In this document: piece after piece, positions 14,373 to 20,065 of the stretch | Numbering within the stretch: the stretch's first letter is position 1 | How the letters are laid out: each line of letters begins with the position of its first letter | IMG/VR virus record: IMGVR_UViG_3300034062_000414 | Location: 1 to 27,470 of that record | Source of the DNA: a virus | Reading direction: 5' to 3' (one strand) | DNA: 27,470 nucleotides | Program-made: the position numbers and the translations under genes | Notes under the pieces: model-generated | Told to the model about the DNA's origin: nothing | The model's database searches: none | What the model saw: the letters and a program-made list of their open reading frames with translations, nothing else

Positions 14373-14807
14373 TTATCCCTTCATAAGACGCGCGAAATTA
14401 ACTGTAAAAATGCGGTTGAGATTCCCACTTTTTACCATGTATGCAGTTGCCGTACTGAGAAAAGGATACCGCACACCAGACTTCCAGCGTGGGCTACCTA
14501 ATTCAACCGCGCGTGCGTATGCAACGCTTGGCCCAACAGTTGCAACATAAGATCCGAAACCGTATCTAACTTCTGTTGAAATTGAGCGTTGCAGAGTTCC
14601 CGTAACTTTGTTTGGGCCGGGGCCTGTGCCGGGAGTATGCCCTTGCCCTCTTGGGTGAGTTCCAGTATTAGCGTTCAGCTTTGCTTGGCGCTCTAATCCG
14701 AGAGCAGCTTGCGTCAGAGCTAGTTGCCCAGCTTGCTCGATTTGTTGCTCAAAAGCAGACAGACCAGCGAGGACTTGCGATAGATTCTTTACAATAATCG
14801 CAGCCAT
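14373..14807 (-). CDS. HK97-gp10-like tail/neck protein, 144 aa
   Basis: The N-terminal long helix (FEQQIEQAGQLALTQAALGL) leads to KVTGTLQRSIS, ATVGPSVAYARAVELGSP and RYPFLSTATAYMVK. That order, TG-L-x-x-SI then VG-x-YA-x-x-VE-x-G then a Pro-Phe-Leu helix, is the HK97 gp10-like fold, which occurs in neck or tail-completion proteins. In most siphophages it lies before the tail terminator; here it lies between the tail assembly chaperones and the tape measure. It starts within the stop of the gpT-like frame as TAATG. Confidence 0.75.
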   Translation of the reverse strand: MAAIIVKNLSQVLAGLSAFEQQIEQAGQLALTQAALGLERQAKLNANTGTHPRGQGHTPGTGPGPNKVTGTLQRSISTEVRYGFGSYVATVGPSVAYARAVELGSPRWKSGVRYPFLSTATAYMVKSGNLNRIFTVNFARLMKG

Positions 14808-15363
14808 TACCCACCAGCCTGTTCTGCCTTCTCCGCTTTAACTTCTTCTACCGCTCCACTTATTGCCAAGAGCCAATCTGCGTGAATCGCCGAAATGTTA
14901 TCCACTTGGTCAGGTGTCCAACCGAAGCGATCTGCAAACTGCCAGTAATAAAAGCTTTCATCTGGATACTCAAAGTCTGAGAGTCGCTCACCGCCTTTGA
15001 GCCACCACTTTAATCTTTCAAGCTGGCGGTATCCGCTTTTGGGTTCTTCTCATTTTCGACTGTCTTGCTGAGGCTAGGGAAGAGCTTTGATTGCGCCTCC
15101 TGCGTTGCTTCAACGAGAGCGTCGTAGTCTGGGATTTCAAGCTCGTCAAGAGATTCCAGCTTGATTGAAGGAGGAACAAGGTCAAATGACCAAGATTCAA
15201 CAAGCATTGCAATAAGCGCGTCGCCTAGAACGAGAGCCTTAGAAAGCTCGCCTTCTGCGCTATCGCTTGCCTTGATCACATTTTTACGGTCTTTGACGCG
15301 CAAGAGTGAAGGATCTTTGAGAACTACGGTTGCTCCTGAAGGGAGCTTTACTTCTTTAGACAT
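14807..15363 (-). CDS. Tail assembly chaperone fusion gpG-T made by -1 frameshift, 185 aa
   Basis: The first 109 residues are the gpG-like chaperone. At CCCAAAA (15043-15037) the ribosome can slip back one base, leading into a second frame that stays open for 76 codons to TAA at 14807-14809. The extension begins SGYRQLERLKWWLKGGERLS, continues SFYYWQFADRFGWTPDQVDN and ends EQAGG. Segments rich in Trp/Tyr with an F-x-W-T-P motif are typical of gpT-like domains. In lambda-type phages a minority product of this kind recruits the tape measure to the tail tube. The place, before the tape measure and after the major tail protein, is exactly right. The frameshift rate is unknown. Confidence 0.88.
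15010..15363 (-). CDS. Tail assembly chaperone gpG-like (unshifted product), 117 aa
   Basis: Starts MSKEVKLPSGATVVLKDPSL with a strand-rich N-terminus of the kind seen in gpG-like chaperones. A helical core follows (AEGELSKALVLGDALIAMLV), then a Ser-Trp segment and an acidic helix (LDELEIPDYDALVEATQEAQ). The zero frame ends after the slippery site with the short tail GADTASLKD-like sequence (ADTASLKD). It should be the main product, with the gpG-T fusion the minor one. The leader carries CCCAACAG 12 bases before the ATG, and a strong hairpin lies upstream. Confidence 0.85.
   Translation of the reverse strand: MSKEVKLPSGATVVLKDPSLLRVKDRKNVIKASDSAEGELSKALVLGDALIAMLVESWSFDLVPPSIKLESLDELEIPDYDALVEATQEAQSKLFPSLSKTVENEKNPKADTASLKD
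15037..15043 (-). promoter_or_regulatory. Slippery heptamer CCCAAAA for -1 frameshift
   Basis: Read on the minus strand in the zero frame, the codons are AAC-CCA-AAA, giving C CCA AAA, a match to the X XXY YYZ rule. Slipping back by one base keeps pairing (CCA to CCC, AAA to AAA). The site lies 9 codons before the zero-frame stop, and the -1 frame then has no stop for 76 codons. I did not establish a downstream stimulating structure. Confidence 0.85.
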
Positions 15364-15417
15364 TGTGTGCCTTTCCTGTTGGGTTGCCTTCCCTTTATCT
15401 TAACAAATCAAGGGCAA

Positions 15418-15461
15418 GTGGGTAGGGAAATCGGGAAGGCGTTCGATTTCAACCTACCCAC
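15418..15461 (-). terminator. Strong hairpin between major tail protein and tail chaperones
   Basis: GTGGGTAGG (15418-15426) pairs with CCTACCCAC (15453-15461), and GAAATCG (15427-15433) pairs with CGATTTC (15444-15450). Together they form a 16-bp stem with a two-base bulge (AA, 15451-15452) and a 10-base loop. It begins 12 bases after the stop of the major tail protein gene. On the minus strand it is followed by TTGCCCTTGATTTGTTAAG, not a clean T run. It probably reduces read-through from the highly expressed tail-tube gene into the chaperones, or protects the upstream mRNA from 3' decay. Confidence 0.72.
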
Positions 15462-15472
15462 CTGCTTGAAGA

Positions 15473-16459
15473 TTACTGGTAAGTGCCAGAAGCCTTCGCG
15501 TTCTTCAGAACCCACTTGATTGGTGAGTATCCTGCGGTTGCACCTGCGTCTGTTGTATTCGCTTGGCCGTTAATGTCCACGGAAATCTTTACAAAGTCAG
15601 AACCGCGGTCGCTTGCTGCTGCGACGTAAGCACCCTTTGTGAGAGTAGCTTGAATCTGAACCGCGGTTGCACCTGCGCCATAAGCCCAGTTGAGAATGAT
15701 TGCTGGCTGAGTATTTGTAAGGAAACGAGTGAGTTCTGTGTTGTCTTCCATAAGAAACTCAAGCTTTCCTGTTACTTCAAGAGGCCCAACAAAAACATTG
15801 TAAGGATTTTGAGTCTGGCTGATTCCATAAATAGGAGTTACCGGACGCTTCATTGCGATTTCACCACTCATTGAGTTAGTGATAGAAGTTCCGCCGATAG
15901 AAACTGTTCCTTGCCATACTGGAGTAGGGAGAACGGTTGAGAAGCTTGGAGTTGGAGTTGCTGCTGAAGCAGATCCCCAGCCAGTTCCCTTTGCGTCGTA
16001 TTCAAGCATTCCGTCAGCATTAAATTTCAATGTGAAATCGTGAATCTGAACGCCAGAGTATGTGCGAACCGCTGCTGAGTAGAAATCTGTGAATGTATAA
16101 GAAACAGGCTGTGTATCTGCTGCTGCAACTCCTGAATTTTCAAGCGAAATTGTATGAGTATAAGGAGCAGAAGCGCCTACTGTTGCAACATCTCCAAGGA
16201 GGCCAGCAATTCCATAACCAACGGTATCTGCAAAGACAGATCCGCCGAAGTCAATGGTTGAGCGAGTGCGACCCGGAATGTAGTTGTAGCTCTTTACGTT
16301 AGAACCACGAAGTCCTTCGTCGTAGAGTGGGTCAATAATGTCAACGGCCTTTAAGCTTGAAGCCATTACTGGAATAAAATCTGTTGGAGTTACTGGAGTG
16401 CCTTTTGTTACTTCCTTGGCTACGCCTAAGTAACTTCTGACGGACGCTTGTACTGACAT
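15473..16459 (-). CDS. Major tail (tube) protein, 328 aa
   Basis: Begins MSVQASVRSYLGVAKEVTKG, then TPVTPTDFIPVMASSLK, a signature of the phage tail tube family in Gram-positive siphophages. Typical segments follow: a DEGLRGSNV loop, SFTFTDFYS-like strands (YTFTDFYSAAVRTYSGVQIH), and GPLEVTGKLEFLMED. The C-terminus is strand-rich. Its place between the tail terminator and the tail assembly chaperones, with a strong terminator after it, fits high expression. The start overlaps the stop of the 56-aa gene as TAATG. Confidence 0.88.
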   Translation of the reverse strand: MSVQASVRSYLGVAKEVTKGTPVTPTDFIPVMASSLKAVDIIDPLYDEGLRGSNVKSYNYIPGRTRSTIDFGGSVFADTVGYGIAGLLGDVATVGASAPYTHTISLENSGVAAADTQPVSYTFTDFYSAAVRTYSGVQIHDFTLKFNADGMLEYDAKGTGWGSASAATPTPSFSTVLPTPVWQGTVSIGGTSITNSMSGEIAMKRPVTPIYGISQTQNPYNVFVGPLEVTGKLEFLMEDNTELTRFLTNTQPAIILNWAYGAGATAVQIQATLTKGAYVAAASDRGSDFVKISVDINGQANTTDAGATAGYSPIKWVLKNAKASGTYQ

Positions 16460-16629
16460 TACTTCACCTCTTCTGCGGTTGAGTCAGACGAGGCTGACGG
16501 TTCAATAATTGCTGGGGTTTCTTTTACTGGTGTGATTTTAACAGAATCGTCAAAAGACTTTCCTGCTTCGAGAATAACGCCAAGCGTAGGATACTCGCGC
16601 GCGTCGCTTCCCTCGTTAGTGATTTTCAT
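16459..16629 (-). CDS. Small acidic hypothetical protein, 56 aa
   Basis: Read directly: ATG at 16629, TAA at 16459-16461, overlapping the start of the major tail protein. The product begins MKITNEGSDAREYPTLGVIL and ends in a Ser/Glu-rich segment SSDSTAEEVK. Its last codons contain GAGGTGAAG, which serves as the ribosome site for the major tail protein, so coupling is likely. Small proteins of this kind occur beside tail genes in other phages, but I do not recognise the family. Confidence 0.75.
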   Translation of the reverse strand: MKITNEGSDAREYPTLGVILEAGKSFDDSVKITPVKETPAIIEPSASSDSTAEEVK

Positions 16630-16637
16630 TCTTGCTC

Positions 16638-17129
16638 CTATGCTTGGATCATCTCTGTTACGTCGAATTGTATCTCAGCGAAGGTTTCCGTTGCAGGGCT
16701 TCCCTCGACTGAAGCTGGCTCTCCGTATGTGCAGTTGATTTCTGGTTCGGCACCTTGCCAAACTAGAGTTCCTGTTGCGTCGCCGAAATTATGGTCGGCG
16801 CGTAATCTGGTTTTGATTGCGTCAATGAGAGTGTCAAACTCAACCATTGCGTCTTGTGAATTGCGAACAAGTGAGTGCTGATAGACCTGAAGAATGATTG
16901 AGTAATCTACGCGCTTCCACCCGTTAGTTGCTCCTCCGATAGCCAAGCGCTTTTCGCGCTCGCTCTGAATGAAGATTACTACGGCAGCACGAGAGAGCTG
17001 ACCCGGCTGGGAATTGACTTGAAAATCTATGCGCTTGGGAAAGCTGGTGAAGATTTGGTTGAGATTTGTAATGTTTCCTGCCAAGAGATAGTTGTAAAGC
17101 GTCGCGCGTACGCCTGTGCGCCCTGCCAT
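16638..17129 (-). CDS. Tail terminator-like protein, 163 aa
   Basis: N-terminal helix (TGVRATLYNYLLAGNITNLN), strands with IDFQVNSQPGQLSRAAVVIF, a central helix VEFDTLIDAIKTRLRAD and a final strand FAEIQFDVTEMIQA. This alpha/beta order and placement between the head-tail adaptor and the major tail protein match tail terminator proteins, which cap the tube and join it to the head. Start overlaps the adaptor stop as TAATG. It could instead be a head-closure protein, because no separate stopper gene is recognised between adaptor and tail. Confidence 0.68.
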   Translation of the reverse strand: MAGRTGVRATLYNYLLAGNITNLNQIFTSFPKRIDFQVNSQPGQLSRAAVVIFIQSEREKRLAIGGATNGWKRVDYSIILQVYQHSLVRNSQDAMVEFDTLIDAIKTRLRADHNFGDATGTLVWQGAEPEINCTYGEPASVEGSPATETFAEIQFDVTEMIQA

Positions 17130-18019
17130 TAGCGAATCCGCTTGTATAGGTCAAGCATTCTCAGCGCCAGCTCAATCTCTGAGCCATAGAGCGCGCCTCC
17201 TGAAATGTTGCCCGTAGGCTGGGTTGTAATGCTCATAGTCAAGGAGCGATCTCCTCGAACCTTCAGAAATGCCGTTGTAATCAAGATACAGGCTTCTTTG
17301 ATTGTCTGGGGTAGATTGCTTATCCCAACGCCAGAAGCGTGCGTATAGGTCAGCGCAGAGGTCAAGGGAACCGTTGTAGATCCGTAGGTATAGCTGCTGG
17401 AAACAGTTACTCGCTCGCTGCTTGCTCCGTCATAGATTCTGAGCTTCATTCCGGCAACAATTCCGTCGGCAGATTGGACGGTGAGAGAGCTTGCTGCTGC
17501 GGTTGCGCTTGCAATTAGGTTGTTTGCATAGCCAGAGGTGTATTCATAGCGCGTGTAAATCTGCTGGCGTGGAGCGCCATAAGGTCCGAAAGCCAGAGGG
17601 CCTTGGCTGGAATAGGTCGTCGCCATGTTAGCCAGAGGAATAACTACCTGCTGGCTCTCAAACCAAGCCTTCGAGGGATCTGGGAGGGCAACCAAATTGT
17701 TAGGGTCAGCTCCATAAGAGAAGCTCTGAAGAGAAATGATTGGGCTGTTGTTGGGGTGAAGGGCGATTGTTCCTTGGCCTGTAATCCGAACGCGCTGGGT
17801 TTCTGTTTGAGTTGAAGCGTTGAGATTTTGATTCAGATACTCGTCCATAAATGAAGAGGCGCGCAGGATTGCATTCGCTAGTTCTGCGTCTTGCGCTTGG
17901 GCATTGCCTCCAACGACAAGATTGTCAAAGTCAATGGAAGTCGGAGCGTTTTTGTATTCGGCGACAGTAATGTAAGGATTCTCGCTGAACGCGCTTTGCG
18001 GTGTTATACCTGTCGCCAT
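17129..18019 (-). CDS. Head-tail connector/adaptor protein, 296 aa
   Basis: The N-terminal third is helical (ITVAEYKNAPTSIDFDNL, then LANAILRASSFMDEYLNQNL), typical of gp6/gp15-like adaptors. The C-terminal helix bundle is TIKEACILITTAFLKVRGD and ELALRMLDLYKRIR. Between them lies a beta-rich insert with SSLTVQSADGIVAGMKLRIY and GSTTVPLTSALTYTHASG, making the protein longer than plain adaptors of about 100-150 aa. The insert may form an exposed collar at the neck. Gene order, after the capsid and before the tail terminator, supports the assignment. Confidence 0.75.
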   Translation of the reverse strand: MATGITPQSAFSENPYITVAEYKNAPTSIDFDNLVVGGNAQAQDAELANAILRASSFMDEYLNQNLNASTQTETQRVRITGQGTIALHPNNSPIISLQSFSYGADPNNLVALPDPSKAWFESQQVVIPLANMATTYSSQGPLAFGPYGAPRQQIYTRYEYTSGYANNLIASATAAASSLTVQSADGIVAGMKLRIYDGASSERVTVSSSYTYGSTTVPLTSALTYTHASGVGISNLPQTIKEACILITTAFLKVRGDRSLTMSITTQPTGNISGGALYGSEIELALRMLDLYKRIR

Positions 18020-18022
18020 AGC

Positions 18023-18298
18023 TTAGTCTCCGTCTTTGTTTATTTCCGAGCTGCTTTCATGACCGCAACGGCCACATTTTTTAAACCAGCTACCGAATCC
18101 GCATTCGTTACAAGTGTAACCGAGGTTGTGATTTGTTGTCGCTCCCATTAGAGAAGCCTCAAAGAATCCCTCTGCCTTCATTGCTCGCGCGTCGTTATCG
18201 CTGACGGTATAAACCCCTGAGCGATTTGGCTTGTAGCTTCTGTTTCCGATTGTGGTTTCAGCTACTCGCTTATCCGGTGCGACCATTCTCTTCGCCAT
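18023..18298 (-). CDS. Small head-module protein with C-terminal zinc ribbon, 91 aa
   Basis: The N-terminal 55 residues contain YKPNRSGVYTVSDNDARAMK followed by AEGFFEASLMG, a pattern seen in small phage proteins lying just after the capsid gene. Residues 62-81 (TCNECGFGSWFKKCGRCGHE) hold two Cys pairs, CxxC-x9-CxxC, a zinc ribbon. It has an excellent ribosome site (TAGGAGG) before ATG 18298. It could be a head decoration or assembly protein, or a DNA-binding protein carried in the head operon. The zinc ribbon is seen directly; the role is not known. Confidence 0.7.
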   Translation of the reverse strand: MAKRMVAPDKRVAETTIGNRSYKPNRSGVYTVSDNDARAMKAEGFFEASLMGATTNHNLGYTCNECGFGSWFKKCGRCGHESSSEINKDGD

Positions 18299-18351
18299 GC
18301 TTGCCTCCTAATTTTAGAGTGAGCCTTTTAGCGACTTGCTCAGGTCGTGCC

Positions 18352-18368
18352 TTATCTCTAGGAGATAA
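18352..18368 (-). terminator. Short hairpin after the major capsid gene (weak)
   Basis: TTATCTC (18352-18358) and GAGATAA (18362-18368) pair over 7 bp with a 3-base loop. It lies 11 bases after the capsid stop in an 80-base gap that has no gene. The stem is A/T-rich and no T run follows, so it is at best a partial terminator or an RNA-stabilising element. The same gap also holds the ribosome site of the zinc-ribbon gene. Confidence 0.3.
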
Positions 18369-18378
18369 AGAGGGTTAC

Positions 18379-20046
18379 TTATGCGCTTGTGATTCCTGAA
18401 ACTGCGCCGTTCCATGCTGGAGCGGTGCAGAAGAATGTTCCGCGGAAGTATGTTGAGAACTCATACGCGAACTGAGTTACTGGCCATTGAATGCCCATGT
18501 AATCTTGAACGAGGAAGTTGCTCCATACATCGGAAACCTCTGTATCTGGAATTGGAAGTGTGAAGGAGAGAACTGGAGATACGCCCTGTGGAAGCCAAGG
18601 GTGAACTTCAAGATCTACTGCCTTACCTGTAACTTCATTCTGAAGACCGGTAACGATTGAGCCATAAGTGGTTCCACTTGTGCCCGGGTCGTTAATAGTT
18701 AAACGATAGTTAGCATTTGAGCCAGACTTGATTGCGTCTGAGAGCTGCTTGCGGTCATTACCGTTAAGGAGAACCAAATCTGGATCTGCCTTGACTGAAT
18801 CATAAAGACGCGCAAACACTGTCTGGAATTCCGCACCCGGATTAGAGGTTGAGAATGTGGAGTTGATTGCGTTGTTAAATCCTGAGTTTGCACCAAGAAC
18901 TGTTGGAAGGATTCCGTCGTAACCTGTTGCATAAGCAGAAGTATCTGCGCTTGCACGAGAAGCTGCTGCACCTGTTGTGGTGAGAGCTGCGTTGTTACCA
19001 GTTAGGCCCTGAGTTCCTGCACCCTGAATTGTGAAGGTACCTGTTCCGCGAAGCGTTCCCTGATACTTGAGGTTTGCTGCACCTGTTGCAGTTCCAACAT
19101 AAATGTTGTAACCAAGAGCGCCAGCAACCGCAGTTGAAACTGTAACTGTAAGAACGTCGCCAGAAGCAACAACAGTATTCGCTTCAGTTCCGAGGATTGA
19201 CTCACCGAAACCTGTTGTTGAAATACCAGCGTCAGCAGTTACGTTAACGTAGTAAGTGTTTGCTGCGATTGCAACCTGTGATCCTGAAGCAACTGGAGAA
19301 GCAAGTGCGAATGTTGGTGCTGAAAGCGCTCCTGAATAACCTGAAGCAGTTCCGCGTGCCATAAGCATCATGCGCTCTTCCATAAGCATTGTTGCGTATA
19401 GAGTAGAAGTAGATGAAAGCTGACGGAGATCCTGATACCCAAGGCCAGAGAAGTTAGCGTCGAAGCTTACTGAATCTGAAAGTGAGTATGAGTTGTAAGG
19501 TAGAACTAGATCATCAGCTGCGTAAGAAATTAACTTACCGCGCTCGTAGTTGATTGAACCGAACGCTTGAGTTGAAGTTTCTGTGATACCCGGCCAAGTC
19601 TGTCCGACTCCGCCTGTACCTGTACCTGTGTATCCAAGAATTCTCTTGACGCGGTGTGAAGTACCAACGCCCTTCTTGCGCGGAATGCGGTTACGAAGTG
19701 GAGTTGGTCGTGGTGTGAGCAGCTTTGCAGGTGCTTCGAGATCGAAGGCTGCGAAAGAGGTGCTCAATGGAGAGGTGAGAGTAATGTCTTTCTGAATCTC
19801 CTGCATTGCTAGACGCTGAGAAGCGAGAGCATTGTTGAGACCAGCGAGAGCGTCTGGAGCGAGCGACTTGCTTGCTGCCAGTGCTTCAAGTTGAGCAGTT
19901 GGATCTACGGCTGGCGCTTGACCCGGAACAGAAGAAGAGTTTGAAAGTGACTTACCGAGGACTTCGGTAAACTCTTCCATTTTCTGAGCTGCTTCGAGTG
20001 GGCTTGCGTCGCCGAAGAGATCCTTTGCGCGTGGCATTTCCGCCAT
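18379..20046 (-). CDS. Major capsid protein, HK97 fold, with inserted Ig/FN3-like domain, 555 aa
   Basis: Residues 1-110 are a helical and low-complexity N-terminal region (LEAAQKMEEFTEVLGKSLSN) probably acting as a delta/scaffold arm. The HK97 core starts near PLRNRIPRKKGVGTSHRVKR and includes SINYERGKLISYAADDLVLP and MEERMMLMARG. Residues about 240-345 are a strand-rich insert (APTFALASPVASGSQVAIA, YYVNVTADAG, YNIYVGTATGAANLKYQG) resembling an immunoglobulin or fibronectin-III domain. The core resumes with YDGILPTVLGANSG and ends with VQDYMGIQWPVTQFAYEFST. Gene order (protease, then capsid) and length support this call. Confidence 0.85.
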   Translation of the reverse strand: MAEMPRAKDLFGDASPLEAAQKMEEFTEVLGKSLSNSSSVPGQAPAVDPTAQLEALAASKSLAPDALAGLNNALASQRLAMQEIQKDITLTSPLSTSFAAFDLEAPAKLLTPRPTPLRNRIPRKKGVGTSHRVKRILGYTGTGTGGVGQTWPGITETSTQAFGSINYERGKLISYAADDLVLPYNSYSLSDSVSFDANFSGLGYQDLRQLSSTSTLYATMLMEERMMLMARGTASGYSGALSAPTFALASPVASGSQVAIAANTYYVNVTADAGISTTGFGESILGTEANTVVASGDVLTVTVSTAVAGALGYNIYVGTATGAANLKYQGTLRGTGTFTIQGAGTQGLTGNNAALTTTGAAASRASADTSAYATGYDGILPTVLGANSGFNNAINSTFSTSNPGAEFQTVFARLYDSVKADPDLVLLNGNDRKQLSDAIKSGSNANYRLTINDPGTSGTTYGSIVTGLQNEVTGKAVDLEVHPWLPQGVSPVLSFTLPIPDTEVSDVWSNFLVQDYMGIQWPVTQFAYEFSTYFRGTFFCTAPAWNGAVSGITSA

Positions 20047-20065
20047 GAGTTTAGTTCCTTTCGGG

